From contig NZ_JASERL010000003.1 in the NCBI RefSeq assembly GCF_030766935.1, positions 664,472 through 728,471 on the forward strand: a DNA stretch of 64,000 nt. The letters are read 5' to 3'. The notes below the pieces were generated by a model that was not told the origin of the DNA, did not search any database, and worked only from the letters and a program-made list of their open reading frames with translations. The translations under genes and the position numbers were made by a program. Shown one piece after another: positions 39,571 to 47,636 of this stretch (position 1 is its first letter; each line of letters begins with the position of its first letter). The DNA comes from Streptomyces sp. KL109B. GTDB taxonomy: Bacteria; Actinomycetota; Actinomycetes; Streptomycetales; Streptomycetaceae.

Positions 39571-40704
39571 GTGGTGGGGCAGCGAGAAGGAGGAAGCAGG
39601 GGCAGACGGCGGCGGCAGCCGTCCGAGGCGCCGAGCACCCGGCTCTTCCTCCGGGCCCTGCCCCTGCTGCTCGTCGTCGGCGGCGCGATCTACGAGTACG
39701 CCACCCCGAGCGGCTTCCCCGGCGCCCCCCTGTTCAGCGCGGCGCCGCTGGTGGCCGCCCCCTTCTTCTCGCTCGGCGCGACGGTCCTGGTCGGCGTCGT
39801 GTCGATCGCCGCGATCGTCGCCGTGCACCTGCGCTTCACCAGCAGCCTCGACTCCGTGTTCGTCACCGAGATCGTCACCGTGGCCACCGTCTGCCTGCTG
39901 GCCTGCCTGCTCAACCGGATCGTGCGCCGCGGCTACGAGCAGCTGGCATCGGCCCGCGAGATCGCCCAGGCCGCGCAGTTGGCGGTGCTGCCGGTGCCGG
40001 CCGGGCGGCTCGGCGGATGCGTGATCGCGGCGCGCTACGAGGCCGCGCAGGCCGACGCGTTCATCGGGGGTGATCTGTACGCGGTGCAGGACACCCCGCA
40101 CGGCGTCCGGATCATCGTCGGCGACGTACGCGGAAAGGGCATGGGCGCGGTCGCCGCGGTCGCCGTCGTCATCGGCGCGTTCCGGGAGGCCGCCGAGCAG
40201 GAGGGCTCCCTGGAGGCGGTCGCCCAGCGCCTGGAGCGGGCGCTGGCCCGTGAGGGCAACCGGCGCAGCGGCATCGACGACTTCGAGGGCTTCACCACCG
40301 CGGTGCTCGCCGAGATCCCGCACGGCGTCGAGCGCGTCCGCGTCCTCAACCGCGGCCACCCCGCGCCGCTGCTGCTGCTCGGCGACGGCACCGTACGCGA
40401 ACTCGGCCCGTGCGAGGCGGCGCTGCCGCTCGGCATGGGCGAACTCGGCAGCTGGCCCGACCGGGCCACCGAGGCGGAGTTCCCGGCCGCGGCGACGCTG
40501 CTGCTCTACACCGACGGGCTCTCCGAGGCGCGCGACGCCGGTGGCCGTTTCTACGATCCGGCGGTCCGGCTCTCCGGGCGCGTCTTCCCGGGGCCCGAGG
40601 AACTCCTCGCGGCGCTCGCGGAAGAGGTGCGCGCGCACACCGGGGGCGGGTCGAGGGACGACATGGCGCTGCTCGCCGTACGACGGTCGTCACTCTCCGC
40701 ATAA
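39571..40704 (+). CDS. membrane-anchored SpoIIE/PP2C-type phosphatase
   Basis: A 377-residue protein starting at GTG 39571 after AGGAGA. Two or three N-terminal membrane segments (ALPLLLVVGGAIYEYA; VAAPFFSLGATVLVGVVSIAAIVAVHL; VTVATVCLLACLL) lead into a cytoplasmic PP2C domain. Metal-binding residues are visible in DAFIGGDLYAVQD and IIVGDVRGKGMGAVA, with LLLYTDGLSEARD and GGSRDDMALLAV at the end. Such phosphatases act on anti-sigma-factor antagonists in stress and development switches. No partner kinase or antagonist is adjacent. It is the first gene of the conserved chromosomal segment to the right of the tRNA. Confidence 0.9.
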   Translation: MVGQREGGSRGRRRRQPSEAPSTRLFLRALPLLLVVGGAIYEYATPSGFPGAPLFSAAPLVAAPFFSLGATVLVGVVSIAAIVAVHLRFTSSLDSVFVTEIVTVATVCLLACLLNRIVRRGYEQLASAREIAQAAQLAVLPVPAGRLGGCVIAARYEAAQADAFIGGDLYAVQDTPHGVRIIVGDVRGKGMGAVAAVAVVIGAFREAAEQEGSLEAVAQRLERALAREGNRRSGIDDFEGFTTAVLAEIPHGVERVRVLNRGHPAPLLLLGDGTVRELGPCEAALPLGMGELGSWPDRATEAEFPAAATLLLYTDGLSEARDAGGRFYDPAVRLSGRVFPGPEELLAALAEEVRAHTGGGSRDDMALLAVRRSSLSA

Positions 40705-40839
40705 CAATTGACGAACCGTCAGGGAGGGGGTCTCCTCCGGCCGTCAACCAAGTCGACCCGTTCTGCCCGTTCTTGGATGGTTAAGTCCAGGCCAAAGTCG
40801 TGAACGATCAGTGGGAAGCGCTTGGAATTACTGTCTGCT

Positions 40840-40958
40840 GTCTATTAACGTTCGATAACGCAGCGCGGTCGTCCCAGCCGTCACAAGAGTCGGCTCCGTG
40901 CGCACACGCTCAATCCCGCAAGGGAACCGGGGAACCACCAACTTGGGGTGAATCGGGC
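40840..40958 (+). promoter_or_regulatory. c-di-AMP (ydaO/yuaA) riboswitch
   Basis: The 376-base leader of the M23 peptidase gene holds the conserved ydaO core: GCTCAATCCCGCAAGGGA, then ACCGGGGAACC, then CTTGGGGTGAATCGGG ending at about 40958. The upstream boundary is approximate. In actinobacteria this RNA binds c-di-AMP and lowers expression of cell-wall hydrolases, which fits the gene it precedes. I see nothing else coding in 40705-41080. Confidence 0.8.
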
Positions 40959-40964
40959 ACTCTT

Positions 40965-41003
40965 CCTGTCTCAGGATTCCTGTCTCAGGATTCCTGTCTC
41001 AGG
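40965..41003 (+). repeat. 14-bp tandem repeat between riboswitch and gene
   Basis: CCTGTCTCAGGATT is present twice in full (40965-40978, 40979-40992) and a third time as CCTGTCTCAGG. Each unit contains the inverted repeat CCTG/CAGG, so alternative hairpins can form just downstream of the riboswitch aptamer. Confidence 0.85.
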
Positions 41004-41080
41004 GGTGCTCGTAGGAGACCTTCCTGCTCCGAACCCGTCAGCTAACCCGGTCGGCGAAGGAAGGAAAGGAGAGCGCCCCA

Positions 41081-42133
41081 GTGGCGTCGAACCGGCCTGC
41101 CCCCGAGTTCTTCTACGGCCCCGAGGATCACATCGGAGCCGAGCAGGAGACCTGGGAGGAGTGGAACCCCACCGAGGAATCCGTCTCCCCCGTCCGCGGC
41201 AGGCACCGCGTCGCGCGTCAGCGCGGCGGACTCGCACGCAGCTCCACGGTTCTGGGCGTCGGCGTGATCGCCGCCGTCGGCGCGGGTGGCATCGCCACCG
41301 CGCAGGGCGGCAAGCCGCCGGTCCACATCTCCATGCCCGATCTGTCGGCGGTCAAGGACTCGCTGCCCGAGGCCAAGTCGCTGCCGGGCGTGGGCTCCCT
41401 GATATCCGACGGCTCGGACTCCGACTCTGGCTCCGGCGCCACGGCCTCCCCGCTGAGCGGCGCCGGTGTCACCCAGGCCGAGGCCGCCGAAGGGCAGTCC
41501 GGCGCCGGTGAGGCGCTGCGGGCCCGCATCATGCAGCAGGCCGAGACCCAGCAGGACGCGGCCGACGCCACCGCGAAGCAGGCCGCGGAGGAGGCAGCCG
41601 CGAAGGCCGCCGCCGAAGAGGCCGCCGCCAAGCAGGACGCCGCCAAGGCCAAGGCGCTCGCCGAGAAGAAGAAGGCCGAGGCGGAGGCCCGCCGCAAGGC
41701 GGAGGCCGAGCGGCTGCGCAAGCTCGCCGCCAGCTTCAAGCTCCCCGTCGCCTCGTACACGATTTCCGGCACCTTCGGTCAGCCCGGCTCCATGTGGTCC
41801 TCCGGCTACCACACGGGCCTCGACTTCGCGGCCTCCACCGGTACGCCGATCCGCGCCATCCACTCCGGCACGATCACGGAGGCCGGCTGGGCGGGCGCGT
41901 ACGGGTACCGCACGGTGCTCACCCTCGACGACGGCACCGAGCTGTGGTTCTGCCACCAGTCCTCGCTCAATGTCAGCGCGGGCCAGAAGGTCACGACGGG
42001 TGACGTCATCGGCCGCGTGGGCGCCACCGGCAATGTCACCGGACCGCACCTGCACCTGGAGGTGCACCCCGACGGGCAGTCCACCGGCGTCGACCCGGCG
42101 TCCTGGCTGCGCGGCAAGGGGCTCTCGTTCTGA
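41081..42133 (+). CDS. M23-family cell-wall endopeptidase
   Basis: A 350-residue protein starting at GTG 41081. A membrane or signal-anchor helix lies at about 52-75 (SSTVLGVGVIAAVGAGGIATAQ). A long coiled coil rich in Ala, Glu and Lys follows (about 160-215). The LytM/M23 peptidase domain ends the protein: YHTGLDFAASTGTPIRA supplies the first zinc His and Asp, and GPHLHLEVHPDG the HxH pair. It should cleave peptidoglycan peptide bridges outside the membrane. The c-di-AMP riboswitch in its leader ties its synthesis to cell-wall and osmotic state. Confidence 0.92.
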   Translation: MASNRPAPEFFYGPEDHIGAEQETWEEWNPTEESVSPVRGRHRVARQRGGLARSSTVLGVGVIAAVGAGGIATAQGGKPPVHISMPDLSAVKDSLPEAKSLPGVGSLISDGSDSDSGSGATASPLSGAGVTQAEAAEGQSGAGEALRARIMQQAETQQDAADATAKQAAEEAAAKAAAEEAAAKQDAAKAKALAEKKKAEAEARRKAEAERLRKLAASFKLPVASYTISGTFGQPGSMWSSGYHTGLDFAASTGTPIRAIHSGTITEAGWAGAYGYRTVLTLDDGTELWFCHQSSLNVSAGQKVTTGDVIGRVGATGNVTGPHLHLEVHPDGQSTGVDPASWLRGKGLSF

Positions 42134-42192
42134 GTTCCGCGGGTTCCGCGGGTTCCGCGGGGTTCCGCGGGATTTCGCGAGGTTCCGCGTAG
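42134..42192 (+). repeat. short GGTTCCGCG-type tandem repeat
   Basis: Five to six imperfect copies of GTTCCGCGG follow the M23 stop codon. The unit TCCGCGGG/CCCGCGGA is partly palindromic, so the array may act as a transcription end or RNA-stability element. Confidence 0.6.
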
Positions 42193-42241
42193 GGAGGCGG
42201 GGGACGGAATACCGTATTCCGTACGGGTGTTGAGGTGAAGC

Positions 42242-43198
42242 ATGACTTCCTCCTCCCCCTCTCTGCGCAAGCTCGGCGGCTCCGACCTCGAGGTCTTCCC
42301 GCTCTCCCTCGGCGGCAACGTGTTCGGCTGGACCGCCGACGAGGCCACCTCCTTCGAGGTGCTCGACGCGTACGTCGCCGCGGGCGGCAACTTCATCGAC
42401 ACCGCCGATGTGTACTCGGCGTGGGTGGACGGCAACAAGGGCGGTGAGTCGGAGACCGTCATCGGCAAGTGGCTCGCGGGGCGCGGCCGCCGCGACGACG
42501 TCCTCATCGCCACCAAGGTCAGCCAGCACCCCGAGTACCAGGGCCTGTCCGCCGCCAACATCAAGGCCGCGGCCGACGCCTCCCTGAAGCGCCTCGGCAC
42601 CGACCACATCGACCTGTACTACACGCACTACGACCACACAGAGACGCCGGTCGAGGAGATCATCGGCGCCCTCGACGAGCTGGTGAAGGCGGGCAAGGTG
42701 CGGCACATCGCCGCGTCCAACATCTCCGCCGCGCGCCTCCAGGAGTCCCTCGACCTCTCCGACCGCGAGGGCCTCGCCCGCTACGTCGCGCTGCAGCCGC
42801 ACTACAACCTCGTCTCGCGCGACACGTACGAGGGCGAACTCCAGGACGTCGCCGCCCGCGCGGGCCTCGCCGCCGTGCCCTACTACGCGCTCGCCTCCGG
42901 CTTCCTGACCGGCAAGTACCGGGCCGGTCGGCGGGTGGACAGCGCCCGCGCCGAGAAGGCCGGCGCGTACGGGGAGACGGAGCGCGGCCGACGCGTCCTC
43001 ACCGCCCTCGACGAGATCGCCCAGGCCCACGACGCCGAGATCGCCACGATCGCCCTCGCCTGGCTCGCCGCGCAGCCCACGGTGGCGGCGCCGATCGCGT
43101 CCGCGCGCGTGGTCGAGCAGCTTCCGGCGCTGCTCGCGGTGGCGGACGTGGAGCTGACGGAGGCGGAGCTGGACCGGCTGACGGCGGCGTCCCGGTAG
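42242..43198 (+). CDS. aldo/keto reductase
   Basis: A 318-residue NADPH-dependent oxidoreductase of the AKR barrel fold. The catalytic tetrad can be traced: Asp in FIDTADVYSAW with Tyr four residues later, Lys in VLIATKVSQH, and His in DLYYTHYDHTETP. NADPH-binding residues near the C-terminus lie in VAAPIASARVVEQL. The ATG at 42242 starts MTSSSPSLRKLGGSDLEVFPLSLGGNVFGW. Its physiological substrate is unknown. It stands alone between the M23 peptidase and a convergent PrsW gene. Confidence 0.93.
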   Translation: MTSSSPSLRKLGGSDLEVFPLSLGGNVFGWTADEATSFEVLDAYVAAGGNFIDTADVYSAWVDGNKGGESETVIGKWLAGRGRRDDVLIATKVSQHPEYQGLSAANIKAAADASLKRLGTDHIDLYYTHYDHTETPVEEIIGALDELVKAGKVRHIAASNISAARLQESLDLSDREGLARYVALQPHYNLVSRDTYEGELQDVAARAGLAAVPYYALASGFLTGKYRAGRRVDSARAEKAGAYGETERGRRVLTALDEIAQAHDAEIATIALAWLAAQPTVAAPIASARVVEQLPALLAVADVELTEAELDRLTAASR

Positions 43199-43220
43199 CG
43201 GTGTCTTCAGTAGTGGCGTC

Positions 43221-44618
43221 TCAGTAGCGGTACGGGTTGTAGTGCGGGGCGTTGTACGGGGAGGTGCTGTACGGGGAGGTGCTGTACGAGGAGGTGCGGT
43301 ACGACGAGGTGTTGTACGCGGGCCCCTGCGGCAGCGGGCCGGCGTACATCGGCAGCCCCCCGTACATCGGCGGCAGCCACATCGGCGCCGCGATCTGGGA
43401 GCCGTACGCGAGCGCGGGGCGCGCGTGGCCGCGGCGCGCCCACAGCGCGTCGAGCAGCTCCCGCTCCCGTACGACGAAGTCCGCGCCCGCCTTGCCCCTG
43501 CGGCCGCGGTGGCGGAGCAGCGCGAGGGACGTCGCGTACGCCTCGTACTCGGCGACCGCCGTCGCGGCCGGTCTGCCGCCGTAGTGCGCGGCGAACTCGC
43601 GGGCCAGGCGCCGCGCCTTCAGCGAGCCCAGCGCGAACGGGTCCGGCGGCGCGAGCCAGCCCGCGGCGACGTACGCGGGCAGCTCCCGGCGGACGGTGCG
43701 CAGCTCGCGCTGGCGGATGTACACCGCGAGCCAGGTGATGAGGCCGAACACCGGCACCATGAACGCGGCGTACACCGCGAAGAAGCCGTACTCGCCCAGC
43801 GACGACGAGCCGTTCCAGAACGCGTGCATGCCCATCGCGGCGAGCAGCCCGGCGAGCGGGAGCGGCATCCGCCGCAGCCGCCCGTGCCGGGGAGCCATCG
43901 CCGCGGCGATCCCGAAGCCGATGCCGGTGAGCACCGTGAACAGGGGATGCGCGAACGGCGACATCACGATGCGTACGAAGAAGGTGGCGGCGGTGACCGA
44001 GGTGAGCCCGGGTCCGGTCCCCGACAGCTGGTCGGTGCCGAAGGCATTGCCGAGGTAGAGGATGTTCTCGGTGAACGCGAAGCCGGTCGCGGTGATCCCG
44101 GCGATGACGACGCCGTCGACGATCCCCGTGAAGTCCCGTCTGCGGAACAGGAAGACGAGCAGCACGGCCGCCGCCTTCGCGGACTCCTCGACGATCGGGG
44201 CTATGACGGTGGCGCCGAGGGTGTCGGCGCTGGACGGATCGGCGGTCGCGGTCTCTATCCACCGGGTCGCGAAGCTGTTGGCGACGATCGCTATCAGCGC
44301 GGCGGCGCAGGCCCCCCACGCGAACGAGAAGATCAGATTCCGCCAGGGCCCCGGCTGCACGCGGTCCAGCCACCGGAACGCGGATATCAGCAGCGGCACC
44401 GGCAGCACGGCGAGCCCGAGCCCGACCAGGAACCCCTCGGTCCCGGTCTGCTCCCGCACCAGCGCGAGGATGACCGCTCCGGAGACCGCGAGCAGCATCG
44501 CCAACGCGGTCGCCCGCACCCCTTTCCGCTCCCACCACCGCGGATGCGGGACCGCGCCGCTCGGGTGTGCGCCGAGGACGTGGTCCTGCCGATGCGGATA
44601 GGCGGGAAACGAGGCCAC
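43221..44618 (-). CDS. PrsW-family intramembrane metalloprotease
   Basis: A 465-residue polytopic membrane protein. The family motifs appear in order: PIVEESAKA (Glu-Glu-x-x-Lys), FAFTENILYLG, SPFAHPLFT and MHAFWNG, which supply the conserved acidic and His residues of the membrane active site. PrsW proteins cleave anti-sigma factors in Bacillus, and targets in Streptomyces are not known to me. The C-terminal 40 residues are Tyr/Ser/Thr repeats (SYRTSSYSTSPYSTSPYNAP) encoded by 15-bp direct repeats (43256-43320), absent from typical members. The gene ends 23 bases from the convergent aldo/keto reductase. Confidence 0.9.
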   Translation of the reverse strand: MASFPAYPHRQDHVLGAHPSGAVPHPRWWERKGVRATALAMLLAVSGAVILALVREQTGTEGFLVGLGLAVLPVPLLISAFRWLDRVQPGPWRNLIFSFAWGACAAALIAIVANSFATRWIETATADPSSADTLGATVIAPIVEESAKAAAVLLVFLFRRRDFTGIVDGVVIAGITATGFAFTENILYLGNAFGTDQLSGTGPGLTSVTAATFFVRIVMSPFAHPLFTVLTGIGFGIAAAMAPRHGRLRRMPLPLAGLLAAMGMHAFWNGSSSLGEYGFFAVYAAFMVPVFGLITWLAVYIRQRELRTVRRELPAYVAAGWLAPPDPFALGSLKARRLAREFAAHYGGRPAATAVAEYEAYATSLALLRHRGRRGKAGADFVVRERELLDALWARRGHARPALAYGSQIAAPMWLPPMYGGLPMYAGPLPQGPAYNTSSYRTSSYSTSPYSTSPYNAPHYNPYRY

Positions 44619-44664
44619 GGATTGACCCTAACGAGGGACGCGGCCCGCCGCGACGGGGCGCCGG

Positions 44665-44725
44665 GGGCTCGATCAAGCCCCGCCGGCGATTGAGGCGCGG
44701 GGTCCGGGGCAGCGCCCCGAGTCCG
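44665..44725 (-). repeat. hairpin repeat element, intergenic copy
   Basis: Read leftward the element is GGGGCGCTGCCCCGG, ACCCCGCG, CTCAATCGCCGGCGGGGCTTGAT. This is the same design as the copies in PKS2 (32.2 kb) and at 45.6 and 47.1 kb. It lies between trmB and the prsW start. Confidence 0.85.
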
Positions 44726-44755
44726 CAACACCGATGCCGGTGCGGGGCCGGAGGC

Positions 44756-45556
44756 CTACCGGCGGCGGAACAGCAGGTCGTGCACCACGTGGCTCTTGTC
44801 GAGGCCCTTGCCCTCGAAGCGGGTGAGCGGCCGGAAGGCGGGCCGCGGCGCGAACCCGCCGCCCTCGACCGTGTTCTCGTAGTCGGGGTGCGCCGTGAGG
44901 ACCTCGAGCATCTGCTCGGCGTAGTCCTCCCAGTCCGTCGCACAGTGCAGGACGGCCCCCGGCTTCAGCGGCCCGGCCGCGAGCGACAGGAACCCGGCCT
45001 GGATCAGCCGCCGCTTGTTGTGCCGCTTCTTCGGCCACGGATCGGGGAAGTACACGCGCAGCCCGTCGAGGCAGTCGGCCGGCAGCATGTCGCGCAGCAG
45101 CACGATCGCGTCGCCGTTCGCGACCCGTACGTTGTCGATCCCGGCGCGGTCCGCCAGGTTCAGCAGGTTGCCCTGGCCGGGCGTGTGCACGTCGATCGCG
45201 AGGATGCCCGTCGTCGGGTCGTCCTGCGCCATCTGCGCCGTGGCCTCGCCCATGCCGAAGCCGATCTCCAGGACGACGCGGTCGACCCCGGGGAACAGCT
45301 CCGCCAGGTCGAGCTCGCGCTTCCCGTCGATGTCCAGCCCCCACTTGGGCCACAGCCGCTGCAGCGCCTCCCCCTGCGCGGTGGTGACCCGGCTACGGCG
45401 CGGCGTGAACGTCCGGATCCGGTGATCGTTGTGCAGCCCTCCCGAGGGATCGGGCCGGGGCCCATCGGGAAACCGGGGCTCGCTCTTGGAGCCCGGGGAA
45501 GGGGCGGCGGGCGCGGGCACGGGCACGGATACGGGGTTCTCAGGCGACTCAGACAC
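44756..45556 (-). CDS. trmB: tRNA (guanine-N7-)-methyltransferase
   Basis: The start is GTG at 45556 (VSESPENP), giving 266 residues. A longer reading to 45859 would consist of repeat-element translation and is unlikely. SAM-binding motif I is VVLEIGFGMGEATAQMA, and the diagnostic DPWPKKRHNKRRL block and TDWEDYAEQM follow. TrmB methylates G46 in the variable loop of tRNAs using SAM. The first 60 residues are Pro-rich and probably disordered. The 5' region contains two copies of the hairpin repeat element, which may affect its expression. Confidence 0.95.
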   Translation of the reverse strand: MSESPENPVSVPVPAPAAPSPGSKSEPRFPDGPRPDPSGGLHNDHRIRTFTPRRSRVTTAQGEALQRLWPKWGLDIDGKRELDLAELFPGVDRVVLEIGFGMGEATAQMAQDDPTTGILAIDVHTPGQGNLLNLADRAGIDNVRVANGDAIVLLRDMLPADCLDGLRVYFPDPWPKKRHNKRRLIQAGFLSLAAGPLKPGAVLHCATDWEDYAEQMLEVLTAHPDYENTVEGGGFAPRPAFRPLTRFEGKGLDKSHVVHDLLFRRR

Positions 45557-45607
45557 AGTGCCCCCGATTTTACGTTCGCCCGCGACCAGACCACCTCCGG
45601 CCGACCA

Positions 45608-45793
45608 CACATCAAGCCTCGGCGGCGAATGACCACATTCAAGCTTCGGCGGCGATTGACCACATTCAAGCCTCGCCGGCGATTGAGGCGCGGGGTCCGG
45701 GGCAGAGCCCCGATCTTTCAAGCCTCGGCGGCGAATGACCACATTCAAGCCCCGCCGGCGATTGAGGCGCGGGGTCCGGGGCAGCGCCCCGCG
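45608..45793 (-). repeat. hairpin/27-bp repeat cluster upstream of trmB
   Basis: Units beginning CAAGC(C/T)TCG recur at 45612, 45639 and 45666, exactly 27 bases apart, followed by a GC hairpin arm (GGGGTCCGGGGCAGAGCCCCG). A second shorter set runs from 45720 to 45793. The period equals that inside PKS2. Confidence 0.88.
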
Positions 45794-45818
45794 ACGCCAC
45801 CGCCGGTCCGGGCCGAAC

Positions 45819-47072
45819 TCACAGCAGGCCCAACACCCGCCCCGCAATCTCCCGCCCAATCGGCAAGGACGCCGTCGCCGCAGGCGAAGGCGCGTTCAAC
45901 ACGTGAACCGCCCGCTCACCCTCCCGTATCAAAAAGTCGTCCGCCAACGCCCCGTCCCGCAACACCGCCTGCGCCCGCACCCCGGCCGCCACCGGCACCA
46001 GGTCCCCCGACTCGACCCCCGGCACCAACCTCCGCACCGCCTTCGTGAACGCCGACCTCGACAGCGACCGGTGAATCTCACCCGCCCCGTACCGCCAGTG
46101 CCGCCGCGCCATCCGCCACGCCCCCGGCCACGCCACCGTCCCGCCCAGCTCCCTCGGCCGCACGACCCCCCACCCGTACCCCTCACGCGCGAGCGCCGGC
46201 ACGGCATTGGGCCCCACATGCACCCCACCGTCGATCCCGCGCGTGAGATGCACCCCGAGGAACGGAAACGCCGGATCCGGCACGGGATACACCAGGCCGC
46301 GCACCAGGTCCGGCCGCCCGAGCTCGAAGTACTCGCCCCGGAACGGCACGATCCGTATCCCCGGGTCGTCCCCGGTCAGCCGCGCCACCTCGTCGCAGCG
46401 CAGCCCGGCGCAATTGACCAGCACCCGCCCGCGCACCACGTCCCCGCCGCGCGTCCGCACTGCGACGCCCCGGTCCGCGCGCCGGTCGATCCGCACGACG
46501 TCCGCCCCGTACCGGATCTCGGCCCCGGACTCCTCGCCGAGCCGCTCCGCGACGGCCCGGTAGTCGACGATCCCGGTGGTCCCCACGTGGATGGCGGCGA
46601 GCCCGCGCACGTGCGGCTCGTACTCCTGGATCTGGGCGGGCCCCAGCTCGCGCACCGGAATCCCGTTCTCCCGCCCGCGCTGTACGAGAGCGTGCAGCCG
46701 AGGCAGCTCGTCCCGCTCGGTCGCGACGATCAGCTTCCCGGTGACCTCGTGCGGAATCCCGTACTCCGCGCAGAACTTGACCATTTCCGCGGCGCCGCGC
46801 ACCGCGAACCGCGCCTTGAGCGAGCCGGGCCGGTAGTAGACCCCGCTGTGGATGACCCCGCTGTTGCGCCCCGTCTGATGCCGGGCGGGCCCCGCCTCCT
46901 TCTCCAGCACGACAACGCGCGTCCCCGGCGCCGCGCGCGACACGGCATACGCGGTGGAAAGCCCAACAATCCCCCCACCGACCACCAATACGTCCCCGTC
47001 ATACTCGGCCGCCCCCACGGGCCTCACCTCCACTCCCGACACATCCAGCATCCTGCCCGACCCCACTGACAT
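45819..47072 (-). CDS. lhgO: L-2-hydroxyglutarate oxidase
   Basis: An FAD enzyme of about 417 residues. ATG at 47072 is used here; ATG at 47051 is also possible. The dinucleotide fold reads DVLVVGGGIVGLSTAYAVSR. The family hallmark is HQTGRNSGVIHSGVYYRPGSLKARF, and further blocks include YEPHVRGLAAIHVGTTGIVDY, VNCAGL and PFRGEYFEL. It oxidises L-2-hydroxyglutarate, a side product of dehydrogenases, back to 2-oxoglutarate, passing electrons to the membrane quinone pool in known members. It lies downstream of the sporulation-type regulator, separated by a repeat-filled spacer. Confidence 0.9.
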   Translation of the reverse strand: MSVGSGRMLDVSGVEVRPVGAAEYDGDVLVVGGGIVGLSTAYAVSRAAPGTRVVVLEKEAGPARHQTGRNSGVIHSGVYYRPGSLKARFAVRGAAEMVKFCAEYGIPHEVTGKLIVATERDELPRLHALVQRGRENGIPVRELGPAQIQEYEPHVRGLAAIHVGTTGIVDYRAVAERLGEESGAEIRYGADVVRIDRRADRGVAVRTRGGDVVRGRVLVNCAGLRCDEVARLTGDDPGIRIVPFRGEYFELGRPDLVRGLVYPVPDPAFPFLGVHLTRGIDGGVHVGPNAVPALAREGYGWGVVRPRELGGTVAWPGAWRMARRHWRYGAGEIHRSLSRSAFTKAVRRLVPGVESGDLVPVAAGVRAQAVLRDGALADDFLIREGERAVHVLNAPSPAATASLPIGREIAGRVLGLL

Positions 47073-47088
47073 CCGAACCGCCGTTACG

Positions 47089-47180
47089 GCCTCGGGGCTC
47101 CGCCCCGGCCCCCGCTGCTCAATCGCCGCAGGGGCTTGATCTTGCCCACCCGTGGCTGATGCGCCCAATCGCCGCAGGAG
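47089..47180 (+). repeat. hairpin repeat element, copy with two right halves
   Basis: TCGGGGCTCCGCCCCGG, then CAATCGCCGCAGGGGCTTGA, then a second CAATCGCCGCAGGAGCTTGA about 50 bases later. The first part is nearly base-for-base the sequence embedded in PKS2 at 32158-32204. Confidence 0.88.
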
Positions 47181-47239
47181 CTTGACGGGCCCGATCGCTG
47201 CCCGTCCCGACCCATCTCCCACCCACCCGCCCCCTCCGG

Positions 47240-47410
47240 GGACGCCGACCCCACGGGCCACCACACCCGCCTTGGGCACCTGCCGCCTGCCACGGCTCCC
47301 CTCCCATTGCGGCGGGCCGCACCCGCCTTGGGCAGTCTGCCGCCACCCCTGCTCCCCTCCCGTTGCGGTCGGCGCCCGCGCCTTGGGCAATCTGCCGCCT
47401 TGGGCGGCAG
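47240..47410. repeat. imperfect tandem repeat of about 55-60 bp
   Basis: The pattern CGCCTTGGGCA-x-TCTGCCGCC followed by CTCCCCTCCC(A/G)TTGCGG occurs two and a half times. With the flanking arrays it leaves the 564-base gap 47073-47636 filled by repeats and without a gene. Confidence 0.6.
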
Positions 47411-47430
47411 GGTGGGCAAGGCGGCCCCCG

Positions 47431-47614
47431 GTGCCGCGCAACGGAATCGACGGGGCCCGGCCACGGTTGCTGCACGGTGCCGCGCAACGGAAACGACGGG
47501 GCCCGGCCACGGCTGCTGCACGGTGCCGCGCAACGGAATCGAGGGCCCCCGGCCACGGTTGCCGCACGGTGCCGCGCAACGGAATCGACGGCCCCGGCCA
47601 CGGCCGGTGCGGCA
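47431..47614. repeat. 46-bp tandem repeat, four copies, each a hairpin
   Basis: Copies start at 47431, 47477, 47523 and 47569, all with GTGCCGCGCAACGGAA. Within a unit GTGC..GCAAC pairs with GTTGC..GCAC, enclosing a GGGCCCGGCC core, so a chain of four hairpins could form on either strand. Confidence 0.9.
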
Positions 47615-47636
47615 CAGCGGCAGCGCCAGGCCACGC

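Noticed and set aside
45557..45859. N-terminal extension of TrmB
   Set aside because: It would consist of repeat-element sequence in translation. GTG at 45556 gives a normal-size enzyme.
47431..47614. Possible CRISPR array (regular 46-bp spacing)
   Set aside because: The whole unit repeats, including what would be spacers, and there are no cas genes. It is a simple tandem repeat.
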